NCBI GenBank assembly: GCA_022839105.1 | Contig: JALHDH010000019.1 | Location: 1-33,929 of the forward strand | Origin: a bacterium | Lineage (GTDB): Bacteria > Vulcanimicrobiota > Xenobia > Xenobiales > Xenobiaceae | Direction of reading: 5' to 3' | DNA length: 33,929 nucleotides | Shown here: piece by piece, positions 1 through 7,352 of the stretch | Numbering within the stretch: position 1 is the stretch's first letter | Layout: the number at the start of each line of letters is the position of its first letter | The notes under the pieces: model-generated | The model's database searches: none | Seen by the model: only the letters and a program-made list of their open reading frames with translations | What the model was told of the DNA's origin: nothing | Made by a program: the position numbers and the translations under genes

Positions 1-411
1 CGCAGGCTCCGGCTGCCCTCCGGGCGGGAGGTGATCCTCACCGACACCGTGGGGTTCATCCAGGATCTGCCCGAAGACCTGGCCCGAGCCTTCAAGGCGA
101 CCCTGGAAGAGCTGGACGACGCCGATCTCCTGATCCACGTGGTCGACGTCTCCAATCCCAATCACCCCGACCAGATCATGGCGGTCCAGGGCATCCTGGA
201 AGACCTGGCCCTGGATGGAATCCCCCAGATCCTGCTCTTGAACAAGGTGGACCGGGTGGCCCCGGAACGGATGCAGGCCGCGCTGGAGACCTGGACGGGA
301 GCCGTCCCCGTCTCGGCCCTGACGGCCAACACGCTCACCCCGTTCCTCGACGCGGTGGAGTCCGGGCTCAGAATGGTCGATCGGGCCCTGGCGGGTCCGG
401 TTCTTCGCTGA
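1..411 (+). CDS. hflX: HflX GTPase, C-terminal part (cut by window start)
   Basis: The reading frame is open from base 1, so the gene begins outside the window and only the last 136 residues are seen. HflX is a ribosome-associated GTPase that splits stalled or hibernating 70S ribosomes under stress. Visible are the basic stretch RRLRLPSGREV, the G3 motif DTVGF followed by IQDLP and a helix ending in ATLEEL (typical of HflX rather than Era or Der), the G4 motif NKVD, and a G5-like SALTANT. The N-terminal HflX domain, the P-loop and switch I are missing because of the window edge. An internal GTG at 31 is only an internal Val codon. The FHA gene follows after about 97 bases on the same strand. 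The family call is secure. Confidence 0.93.
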   Translation, partial: RRLRLPSGREVILTDTVGFIQDLPEDLARAFKATLEELDDADLLIHVVDVSNPNHPDQIMAVQGILEDLALDGIPQILLLNKVDRVAPERMQAALETWTGAVPVSALTANTLTPFLDAVESGLRMVDRALAGPVLR

Positions 412-508
412 GTCCAGCCGCGGTTTCGGACAGGTCCGGTCCAGGAAGGTCCGGGCTTCCGGATGTTGAACCTGCGTAGACTGTTTGAGGAGGCGTCGAG
501 GCTGGCCC

Positions 509-2869
509 ATGGCTTGGAATTCCGGCTTGCAGATTCGGGTATTGGATGGCAGCGACAGGGGAAAGGTCTTTTCCCTGGATGCCCAGGAGATGACCCTGGG
601 GAGGGCCCTGGACCCCAATGAGAACGCTCCGGGTTGGGTCCTGTTCTCAGAACCGACGGTCTCCAGGGTTCACGCCATCCTGCAGTGGAAGGAAGCCCAG
701 CGGGGCTATCTCCTTCAACACCGCTCCCGCACCAATCCGACCCTGGTGGACGGCAAGTCCGTCGACCAGCATCTGCTTCAGCCCGGTCAGAAGGTCCAGT
801 TGGGCCTGCTGGTCTTCGGCGTGGAGGCGGTCGAAATCCGGACCGGCCGACTGGGCGATGCGGTGCAGTCCCCGCCCCTGCGACAGCCCAACCTGAAGGG
901 GCCCGTCCTGGATGCCCTGAACGACCTGGCGGAGGAGAAATCCCGGGAACCGATGGAAGGCCTGGCCGGACTGGCGGACGAGGCCCCCGCTCGAGGGCGG
1001 CGGCAGGCGCGTTCCACCCCTGGCGGCCTGCTCCTGGTGGCCGCCCAGGGCCCCGATCAGGGCAGCCGCTTCCCCCTTCGCGAGACCCTTCTCGTCCTGG
1101 GCCGCAGGCTCGGGCCCGACGATCCGCGCCAGAGTGCCGGAGTCCTGCTCAACGATGACAGCCTGCCCTCCGAGCAGGCACTCCTGGTCTGGCACGATCG
1201 CGAATACACCTACGGCATCCTCCAGAGCGAGGGCAGCCCCGTCCCGACCCGCCTCCGCCGGGTGATGAGCGGCCGCCCCAAGGAGATCGTGATCGGCGTG
1301 GACCTGCCCACCCCTCTTTATGAGGGAGATGTCATCATGATCGGGCAGAGTTCGCTGGTGGTGCGCAAGATCGATCCCAACCTCGAGGGCGAGGACGAGG
1401 AAGAAGAAGTGGAGGAGAGCCCCGAAGACAGGATGCGCTTCGGACAGCCCTCCGGACCAGGGTGGCCCGAGTCCCGCGAGCAGCGCCGGGGTTCCTCGCG
1501 CGCCTCCCTGCGCACCTGGCGCAACAAGTCCGCCGAGGAAGCCGCCGAAGTCGCCCCGTCGAAGGAGCCCCGCCGGCCGGTTTCCCTCGAGGACAGCCGG
1601 GATCCGGGCCCCCTGCGGCCACGCCGGATGCCGGGCGCACCGGTCGACCCCCCGGCCTCCCGCCCGCTCAAGCCCCAGAGCCGTCCCCGTTCGATCCAGG
1701 CGTCCCCCGCCACCCCGCCACCGGAGCCCCCTCCCCCCCCGGAGCCCCCCCTGGAGATGCCTGCTCCTGCGGCAACCCCGGAGCCTCCCGCTCGACCGGC
1801 CCGTCGGCGCCCACGCCAGGCCCGGCCCGTCGTCGAGACTCCGGAAGAGCCTCTGGCCATGCCTCCCCCCGCCCCCCGGAAACCGGTGGAGGAACCCGAA
1901 GAGCCCCTGGCCATGCCGCCTCCCCGCCCCGCCGCCAGGCCGGAAATCCAGCCCCTCCCCCCAGAGGAGCCCCTGGAACCCGAGCCCATCGCGCTCCAGG
2001 CGCCGGCCTCCGGGCCTGCGCTCTCGGTGGAGACTCCTGAAGAGAGCCCGGCGGTCGGCGGGATTGTGCCTCGGGGACTGCCTCCCCATCTGGAGCGTTC
2101 GCTCCGGGGCGGCCAATCCACACCGGCACCCGCCCCCGCCGAGCCCCCTGCGACCGGAGAGCCGGATGTCCCTCTCTTCGACCCCGAATCCTTCGGCAGT
2201 TCGACCAGCGCCTGGCGGCACCACTCGGACTTCGTCGTCGGCTACCTGGAAGGAAGCCGCAAGGGTCAGAAGGTCGACCTGCTGGGCTCGGAATTCTCCG
2301 AGGACCGTGTCGTCACCATCGGTTCCCCCGGGCAGCGCTTCAACGACATCGAGGTCGACGAGACCGAGATCGCCAATGACCAGGCGGTCCTGCGCTATCG
2401 GAGCGGCCGTTTCACCCTGGTCAACTTCCGTTCCGAGATCCAGGTCAACAGCCTGGCCCTGGGCGAGGGGGACGAGGTCGTCCTCATGACCGGAGACCGG
2501 ATCCACCTGGGCAACACGGTCTTGATCTTCCTGGAGCGCCGCGTGGTCGAGGCCCTGCGCAACCTGCACCTGGAGATCGTCGAGGGTGTCCAGGCCGACC
2601 TGGGCAAGTCCTATGACCTGAACAAGGAGCGCCTGATGATCGGCAGGGGCCGCAACTGCGACATCCGCCTGGCCGACCCCGAGGTCAGCCGCGTCCACTG
2701 CGTCCTGGTCCTGCGCAACAACCGCTTCTACGTCCAGCACCGCAGCGAGACCAACCCGACCTTCGTGAACGGGATCTCCCTTCTCCCTGGGGCAGAACGC
2801 CAGGTCGTCGTGGGAGACCGGATCCAGGTCTCCAGCAATACAGTCCTGCAGTTCCGCACCCGGAACTGA
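509..2869 (+). CDS. Protein with four FHA-like domains and a long Pro-rich linker
   Basis: A 786-residue soluble protein with no signal peptide or membrane segment. I chose the ATG at 509, with GAGG-type sites just upstream, over the in-frame TTG at 485, which lies upstream of the GAGGAGG. Domain order: a canonical FHA domain (about residues 5-100, with LGR, SRVHAIL and NPTLVDG); a second FHA-like fold (about 160-285) lacking the GR/SxxH residues; an acidic then Pro/Arg-rich linker (about 290-555); a third degenerate FHA-like unit (about 575-675); and a canonical C-terminal FHA domain (about 690-786, with IGRGRNCDIRL, SRVHCVL and NPTFVNG). FHA domains bind phosphothreonine peptides, so a scaffold for Ser/Thr kinase signalling is inferred. 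No catalytic domain is present and the partner is unknown. A catalytically dead kinase-like protein lies at 14912, but nothing links the two directly. Confidence 0.85.
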   Translation: MAWNSGLQIRVLDGSDRGKVFSLDAQEMTLGRALDPNENAPGWVLFSEPTVSRVHAILQWKEAQRGYLLQHRSRTNPTLVDGKSVDQHLLQPGQKVQLGLLVFGVEAVEIRTGRLGDAVQSPPLRQPNLKGPVLDALNDLAEEKSREPMEGLAGLADEAPARGRRQARSTPGGLLLVAAQGPDQGSRFPLRETLLVLGRRLGPDDPRQSAGVLLNDDSLPSEQALLVWHDREYTYGILQSEGSPVPTRLRRVMSGRPKEIVIGVDLPTPLYEGDVIMIGQSSLVVRKIDPNLEGEDEEEEVEESPEDRMRFGQPSGPGWPESREQRRGSSRASLRTWRNKSAEEAAEVAPSKEPRRPVSLEDSRDPGPLRPRRMPGAPVDPPASRPLKPQSRPRSIQASPATPPPEPPPPPEPPLEMPAPAATPEPPARPARRRPRQARPVVETPEEPLAMPPPAPRKPVEEPEEPLAMPPPRPAARPEIQPLPPEEPLEPEPIALQAPASGPALSVETPEESPAVGGIVPRGLPPHLERSLRGGQSTPAPAPAEPPATGEPDVPLFDPESFGSSTSAWRHHSDFVVGYLEGSRKGQKVDLLGSEFSEDRVVTIGSPGQRFNDIEVDETEIANDQAVLRYRSGRFTLVNFRSEIQVNSLALGEGDEVVLMTGDRIHLGNTVLIFLERRVVEALRNLHLEIVEGVQADLGKSYDLNKERLMIGRGRNCDIRLADPEVSRVHCVLVLRNNRFYVQHRSETNPTFVNGISLLPGAERQVVVGDRIQVSSNTVLQFRTRN

Positions 2870-2935
2870 GACCGGCCCTCCGGCTGGCTCTTCCTCAGGG
2901 CAGGAACCCCCGACTCCCCGGGGAACCGGCGCCCC

Positions 2936-4564
2936 ATGAGCCAAGCCGAAAACCCGACCCGCCTGTCCCTTCAGGACAAGGCAGCCCAACTGATCATGAT
3001 CGACCTCCCGGGGACCGGGCTCTCGGCCGCGGACCGGGAACACCTGGCCCGCCACGCCTGGAACGGCGTCATCCTCTTCGCCAAGAACGTGGCCGACCGT
3101 CCCCAGGTGACCGACCTCATCGAGGCCATCCACGCCTGCTCTCCCCAGCCGATGCTGATCGCCGTCGATCAGGAGGGAGGCCTGGTGGATCGCTTCCGCT
3201 TCCCCGAGATGAGCCTCTCACCGGGGGCCATGGCCTTGGGAGCCGCCCGGGATCCCGAGGCCACCTACCGAGCCCACCGGATCATGGGACGGGAGCTTCG
3301 CGATCTGGGAGTGCACATCGACTTCGCCCCCTGCCTGGACGTGAACGTGAACCCCGCCAATCCGATCATCGGGGTCCGCTCCTTCGGCGAGGATCCCCGG
3401 AGCGTGGCCGAGCATGGCAGGGCGGCCATCCGCGGCCTTCGCGACGGAGGGGTGGCCCCTACAGCCAAGCACTTCCCGGGACACGGAGATACCTCGCTGG
3501 ACTCCCACATCGCCTTGCCGACCCTGGCCCATGACCGGGAACGCCTGGAACAGGTGGAACTCCTCCCCTTCCGCGCCGCCGTCGCGGAGAAGGTGGAGGC
3601 GATCATGACCGCCCACGTGACCTTCCCGGCCCTGGATCCGACCGATGGCCTTCCGGCGACGCTCTCCGCTCCGGTCCTGACCGGCCTCCTGCGCCGGGAG
3701 ATGGGCTACGAGGGCCTGATCGTGACCGACTCGCTGGCCATGCGGGCCCTGGCCGACCGCTGGGGTTTTGCCGAGGCCACCGTGCGCTCGATCGAAGCCG
3801 GCGCGGACCTGGTCCTGGCCCTGGGGCCGTTCAGCCAGCAACTGGAGGCCCTCCGCGGTCTGGTCGAGGCCGTGCAGCAGGGGCGGATTCCCGAATCCCG
3901 CCTGGACGAATCCCTGCGCCGGATCGAAGCCCTGCGCTCGCGCTTCCAGGGCCGGCCTGCCGAAGAACCCACCTGGGAGGTGACCTCCCACCAGGCCGAG
4001 ATGCGGGAGATCGCCGCCCGGGGGGTGACCGTCCTGCTCAACCGCGAGGGCCTTCTGCCCCTGAGGCTGGAGCCCGAGGAGGAACTCCTGGTCCTGGCGC
4101 CCGATCTTCTTCCTTTGAGTCCCCTGGGTGAAGTCTCGGTCCGGGCTCCCCTGGCCCCGCTGCTGGCCCGGTTCCATCCCCGGGTCAGCGAACAGGCCTT
4201 CCATCTCTCGGTTGCCGGCCCGCCGGTGCGGGAGGCGGCGCGACGGGCCTCGGAGGCCGCGGTGGTCGTTCTGGCGCTCTATGCCAGGGATCGACTCCCC
4301 GATGCCCAGAAGGAACTGGCCCAGGCGGTCCTGGAAGCCAACCCCAGGACGGTCCTGGTCTCGCTTTCCAGCCCCTATATCCTGCGCGACCTGCCGGCTG
4401 CGGGGGCCTGCGTCCTGGGCTACAACTACGGCGATTTCACCTTGGAGGCGGTCTGCGAGGTCCTCATGGGACGCCGCAAGGCCACCGGAAGGTTGCCGGT
4501 CACGGTTCCCGGGCTCTTCCCTGCGGGGCATGGGATCGCCCTGGGGGCTCCCCCTCCGGGGTAG
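2936..4564 (+). CDS. nagZ: Beta-N-acetylhexosaminidase, glycoside hydrolase family 3 (NagZ)
   Basis: This 542-residue enzyme should remove N-acetylglucosamine from muropeptides during peptidoglycan turnover. The GH3 barrel occupies about residues 10-340. Visible are IAVDQEGG (74-81), the NagZ loop KHFPGHGDTSLDSH (178-191) carrying the His-Asp general acid/base dyad, and VTDSLAMRAL with the nucleophile Asp265. A second domain of about 170 residues (roughly 365-540) matches the extra C-terminal domain of long NagZ-type enzymes in some Gram-positive bacteria; E. coli NagZ has only the barrel. No signal peptide is visible at the ATG at 2936, so a cytoplasmic recycling role is favoured. It lies 66 bases after the FHA gene and 62 bases before mqnD on the same strand. 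Confidence 0.92.
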   Translation: MSQAENPTRLSLQDKAAQLIMIDLPGTGLSAADREHLARHAWNGVILFAKNVADRPQVTDLIEAIHACSPQPMLIAVDQEGGLVDRFRFPEMSLSPGAMALGAARDPEATYRAHRIMGRELRDLGVHIDFAPCLDVNVNPANPIIGVRSFGEDPRSVAEHGRAAIRGLRDGGVAPTAKHFPGHGDTSLDSHIALPTLAHDRERLEQVELLPFRAAVAEKVEAIMTAHVTFPALDPTDGLPATLSAPVLTGLLRREMGYEGLIVTDSLAMRALADRWGFAEATVRSIEAGADLVLALGPFSQQLEALRGLVEAVQQGRIPESRLDESLRRIEALRSRFQGRPAEEPTWEVTSHQAEMREIAARGVTVLLNREGLLPLRLEPEEELLVLAPDLLPLSPLGEVSVRAPLAPLLARFHPRVSEQAFHLSVAGPPVREAARRASEAAVVVLALYARDRLPDAQKELAQAVLEANPRTVLVSLSSPYILRDLPAAGACVLGYNYGDFTLEAVCEVLMGRRKATGRLPVTVPGLFPAGHGIALGAPPPG

Positions 4565-4626
4565 GATTCCTCCCAGGCCCATCCGAAGGCTTCGCCTGCG
4601 AACCGTCTGCACGAGAAGGAGAACCC

Positions 4627-5475
4627 ATGTCCGAGACCCTGGAGATCCGCGTCGGGCACAGCCCCGACCCGGACGATGCCTTCATGTTCTATGCCCTGGC
4701 GGTGGACGCCCTGCCCACAGGCAACCTGCACTTCTCCCATGTGCTGGCGGACATCGAGACATTGAACCAGTGGTCCTTCGAGGGGCGCCTGGAGGTGACC
4801 GCCATGTCGGCCCACGCCTACGCCTTCCTGCACGATCGCTATGCACTGATGCACTGCGGGGCCAGCCTGGGGCACGGCTACGGCCCCATCCTGGTCACGC
4901 GACCGGGCCTTTCGGCTGAAGAGGCCCTGGCGGGCCCGGTGGCCATCCCCGGCAAGCTGACCACGGCCTGGCTGGTGACCCAGCTCTACGCCGAACGCCC
5001 CCTCACGGTGCGCGAGGTGGCCTTCGACCGGATCCTGGACGAGGTGGCCGAGGGGAAGGCCACGGCCGGCCTGGTGATCCACGAGGGCCAGCTCACCTGG
5101 CGCGACCAGGGCCTGGCCCTGGTCGAAGATCTGGGCCGATGGTGGGCCGGGCAGACCGGTGGCCTGCCGCTGCCCCTGGGAGTGGACTGCGTGCGTCGCG
5201 ATCTGGGCCCCGAGCTCATGAGCCGGATCACGGGAATCCTGGGAGAGAGCATCCGCTATGCCCTGGAGAATCGCGAGCCCGCCCTGGAGTATGCCATGAA
5301 GTTCGGGCGCGGGTTGGATCGGGATCGGGCTGACCGGTTCGTCGAGATGTACGTGAACCGCTCGACCCTGGACTTCGGGGCGGAAGGCCGTCAGGCCGTC
5401 CAGGAACTGCTGGACCGGGCCTGGAAGGCGGACCTCATCCCCGGGAGGGTCGTCCCGGAGTTCATCTACCCCTGA
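4627..5475 (+). CDS. mqnD: 1,4-dihydroxy-6-naphthoate synthase (MqnD), futalosine menaquinone pathway
   Basis: A 282-residue protein of the MqnA/MqnD family, which has a periplasmic-binding-protein fold. MqnD converts cyclic dehypoxanthinyl futalosine to 1,4-dihydroxy-6-naphthoate. Supporting motifs are HSPDPDDAFMFYAL near the N-terminus, DIETLNQWSFEGRLEVT, the SAHAYAFL stretch, and LVIHEGQ, whose His152 aligns with the conserved catalytic His of MqnD. MqnA lacks the long second lobe seen here. There is no signal peptide, so it is an enzyme rather than a solute-binding lipoprotein. The start is supported by GAGAAGGAG about 6 bases before the ATG. No other mqn gene is in the window. A few family members are only 'MqnD-like', so the exact reaction is inferred. 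Confidence 0.85.
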   Translation: MSETLEIRVGHSPDPDDAFMFYALAVDALPTGNLHFSHVLADIETLNQWSFEGRLEVTAMSAHAYAFLHDRYALMHCGASLGHGYGPILVTRPGLSAEEALAGPVAIPGKLTTAWLVTQLYAERPLTVREVAFDRILDEVAEGKATAGLVIHEGQLTWRDQGLALVEDLGRWWAGQTGGLPLPLGVDCVRRDLGPELMSRITGILGESIRYALENREPALEYAMKFGRGLDRDRADRFVEMYVNRSTLDFGAEGRQAVQELLDRAWKADLIPGRVVPEFIYP

Positions 5476-5484
5476 GCCGGCCCC

Positions 5485-5958
5485 TCAGCGGGCCGGAAAG
5501 AGATAGAGCAGCAGGACCCGATCCCCCTCGGTCTGCACGCCCAGGCCCCGGGAGGGGAACACGTAGTAGTACTGCTTGGGCATCCGGGCCGCCGTCGGCA
5601 GTTGATGGGACTGGCCGGCCTGGCCATAAAGCGCTGAGATCCGGCTGGAGGGGTCCCCGACCTGGAGACCCTCCGGGGTCGGAATTCCTGCCTTGTCGAC
5701 GACGATCTGCAGGGCCGTCGCGGCGTCGTCGTAGTGGACCTGGACCCCCTGGTTGTAGTAGATCCACTTGGGTTTGCCGGAGATCTCCTGGTGATCGGCT
5801 CGCGGGCTCCGGGTGAGGTTTTTCTCGATCGCCGAGGCGGTCATCCCCAAGCGGACAGGGCCCACCCCGATTCCCGGGGTCGCCACCCACCCCGCCTGGG
5901 CCCAGGCCCAACCGGTCAGGGCCAGGACCAGGACCGCGACACCAAAGAACCTGCGCAT
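5485..5958 (-). CDS. Small secreted protein of unknown function
   Basis: A 157-residue protein starting at the ATG at 5958, which has GAGGAGG six bases upstream; the open frame extends further 5' but without a usable site. The N-terminus is a signal peptide (MRRFF, then a hydrophobic core ending in AWAQA), so the mature protein is about 135 residues in the cell envelope or outside. The motif VGPVRLGMTASAIEKNL and the later LQVGDPSSRISALYG look like two copies of a short beta-alpha unit, as in several small periplasmic proteins whose domain recurs after '(V/I)rLGMs...'. I do not recognise a defined family. It converges on mqnD with 9 bases between the stops and is divergent from lexA across about 290 bases, most of which show no further signal. 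Confidence 0.75.
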   Translation of the reverse strand: MRRFFGVAVLVLALTGWAWAQAGWVATPGIGVGPVRLGMTASAIEKNLTRSPRADHQEISGKPKWIYYNQGVQVHYDDAATALQIVVDKAGIPTPEGLQVGDPSSRISALYGQAGQSHQLPTAARMPKQYYYVFPSRGLGVQTEGDRVLLLYLFPAR

Positions 5959-6173
5959 GGACACCCTCCTCAAACAAGAAAGCCGGTCCGCCCCCCTTCC
6001 GGGAGAAGGCCCCTGAGCCTGGAACGACACAGGGCCGGACACGGGCAGTCAGATTCGATCCCCGGCAAAAGGTTCCTCTCCCCTCCCCCAGCCGGATTCC
6101 CGACCGCCGGGGCAACCAGGCCAGCATTCCAGGGGGGGTTTCGCCGTCCCGGCCGACCGGATGCCAGATGGGG

Positions 6174-6202
6174 TTGACAAGTGAACAGGCGTTCACTAAA
6201 CT
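6174..6202 (+). promoter_or_regulatory. lexA promoter (sigma70-type)
   Basis: TTGACA at 6174-6179 and TAAACT at 6197-6202 are separated by exactly 17 bases. The 16-base SOS palindrome at 6181-6196 fills almost the whole spacer, so bound LexA would exclude RNA polymerase. Transcription should begin near 6209, just upstream of the second box. Confidence 0.85.
6181..6196. promoter_or_regulatory. SOS box 1 (LexA operator) in the promoter spacer
   Basis: GTGAACAGGCGTTCAC is an inverted repeat with six-base arms GTGAAC/GTTCAC. Its core GAAC-N4-GTTC matches the LexA operator type known from Bacillus and actinobacteria, not the CTGT-N8-ACAG type of gammaproteobacteria. It sits between the -35 and -10 elements of lexA. 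Confidence 0.88.
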
Positions 6203-6213
6203 CCAGACAGGAA

Positions 6214-6229
6214 GTGAACAAGCGTTCAC
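6214..6229. promoter_or_regulatory. SOS box 2 (LexA operator) downstream of the transcription start
   Basis: GTGAACAAGCGTTCAC is identical to box 1 except for one base of the central four. The centres are 33 bases apart, about three helical turns, which would place two LexA dimers on the same face of DNA. It lies between the inferred start of transcription and the ribosome binding site. Confidence 0.87.
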
Positions 6230-6247
6230 ATCGGCCCGGAGGAAGCC

Positions 6248-6868
6248 ATGAACCCCGAACTCAACGCACGCCAGAAGGAGATCCTGGGCTTCCTGGCCCA
6301 GACCATCCGCGAGCGGGGCTTCCCTCCGACCTTCCGCGAAATCGCCGAGCACTGCGGCTTCCGCTCCACCCAGGCGGTGAGCCGTCACCTGGAGACCCTG
6401 GAGAAGATGGGCCTCATCCACCGAGAGTCCGGGGCCCGCTCCATCCGGTTGGCGGCCTGCCTGCAGGAGGAATCCGGAAGAACCCGACCCGTCCGGATGA
6501 TCCCCCTGGTGGGCGAGGTGGCTGCCGGGCGACCGATCCCCGCTTTCGAAGAGATCGAGGATCGCCTCCCGGTGCCGGAGGAGTGGCTGCCGGCCCATGA
6601 ACGTTCCTTCTTCCTCAAGGTCCGTGGCGACAGCATGGCTGAGGGGATCCAGGCCGGGGACCTGGTCCTGGTGGACCCCGGGGTCCGGGTACACCGTGCC
6701 GAGGTCGTCGTCGCCATGATCGAGGACGAAGCCACCGTGAAACGCTTCTACCCGGAAGCGGATCGAGTCATCCTGCGTTCGGACAACCCAGCCTACGCGG
6801 ATATCGTGGTCTCCCGTGACTTCCGGGTCGTGGGGCGGGTCTGCGCCCTGATCCGCAAGTATCGCTAG
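6248..6868 (+). CDS. lexA: LexA, SOS response repressor
   Basis: A 206-residue repressor of normal length. It represses DNA-damage genes and undergoes self-cleavage when stimulated by RecA-ssDNA filaments. The N-terminal winged helix spans about residues 1-68, with the recognition region FRSTQAVSRHLETLEKMGLI. The cleavage site is Ala93-Gly94 in GEVAAGRP. The catalytic dyad is Ser129 (RGDSM) and Lys165 (ATVKRFY) in the S24 peptidase domain. The ATG has CGGAGGAAG upstream. Two SOS boxes in its own promoter imply autoregulation. Two small genes follow within 23 and 14 bases and are likely co-transcribed, so SOS-induced as well. Confidence 0.97.
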   Translation: MNPELNARQKEILGFLAQTIRERGFPPTFREIAEHCGFRSTQAVSRHLETLEKMGLIHRESGARSIRLAACLQEESGRTRPVRMIPLVGEVAAGRPIPAFEEIEDRLPVPEEWLPAHERSFFLKVRGDSMAEGIQAGDLVLVDPGVRVHRAEVVVAMIEDEATVKRFYPEADRVILRSDNPAYADIVVSRDFRVVGRVCALIRKYR

Positions 6869-6891
6869 AGGCCAGACAGGAGGGCCAGGAC

Positions 6892-7089
6892 ATGAGTGCT
6901 CTGCCGGTTCCCCACCCCGACGGGTGGACCAGACCCGAACCCCTGACGCGCCCCTCGACTTCCCGACGGACCCGCCCCTCTTCGGGACGGGGCCGCTCTC
7001 CGCACACCCGACTCGTCCAGACCGCCTTGGAATTGTTCCCGGGCAGCAAGGTCCTCGAGCATCACCCGGCTCCCCGCCCTGATCGCTAG
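6892..7089 (+). CDS. Small basic protein in the lexA operon, function unknown
   Basis: A 65-residue frame 23 bases after lexA, preceded by ACAGGAGGGCC at a good distance from the ATG. The N-terminal two thirds are rich in Pro, Arg and Ser and probably disordered. The C-terminal part (about residues 38-58, HTRLVQTALELFPGSKVLEH) could form one short amphipathic helix. That helix faintly resembles the extreme C-terminus of some DnaX proteins, but the match is too short to trust. Position and ribosome binding site argue for a real, SOS-controlled gene. Composition alone would not, so the call stays moderate. Confidence 0.5.
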   Translation: MSALPVPHPDGWTRPEPLTRPSTSRRTRPSSGRGRSPHTRLVQTALELFPGSKVLEHHPAPRPDR

Positions 7090-7103
7090 ACCCGGAGGAA
7101 ATC

Positions 7104-7352
7104 ATGAACCACTCCGCCCTGCGCCTCGAAGAAGAACCCTGGAGCAGCCGCGCCCTCCCCCCAAGGCCGACCCGCCTGGTCGCGGTGCCTGCGCCCCGCC
7201 TCTGCCACTCCCGAGCCGGAGGAACCCGGTTCCGCCAAGAATGCCTGGAAGGGCCCATGGGCGAGGTGCTCCAGGCGGCGGCCCGGTCGGTGGACTTCCT
7301 CTTCCTGCTGGGCTCCGTCCTGGGCGGTTTCTGGGCCCTATCCCGGCTCTGA
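7104..7352 (+). CDS. Small protein with a C-terminal membrane segment, lexA operon
   Basis: An 82-residue frame 14 bases after the preceding small gene, with CCGGAGGAAATC before the ATG. Residues 1-50 are polar and basic with several Pro. The last 20 or so, SVDFLFLLGSVLGGFWALSRL, form one hydrophobic helix, so the product may be tail-anchored in the inner membrane. Small SOS-induced membrane proteins that block division are known near or under lexA in other bacteria (YneA in Bacillus, SidA in Caulobacter). Sequence similarity to those is not visible, so the analogy rests on size, topology and regulation. The last 15 bases overlap the convergent cyclase gene. No terminator is visible in between. 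Confidence 0.55.
   Translation: MNHSALRLEEEPWSSRALPPRPTRLVAVPAPRLCHSRAGGTRFRQECLEGPMGEVLQAAARSVDFLFLLGSVLGGFWALSRL

Noticed and set aside
647..3133. An 828-codon open frame on the minus strand across the FHA gene
   Set aside because: Opposite-strand shadow created by very high GC content; no domain, low-complexity Gly/Arg/Gln/Asp composition, and the plus strand has clear FHA motifs.
6892..7089. Homology of the 65-residue protein to the C-terminus of DnaX
   Set aside because: Only about ten residues look similar (LVQTALELFPG); this is too short to separate from chance.
5462..7258. Long minus-strand frame covering the small secreted protein gene and lexA
   Set aside because: It runs through the lexA promoter and SOS boxes and has no family features; the real genes in the interval have ribosome sites and known motifs.
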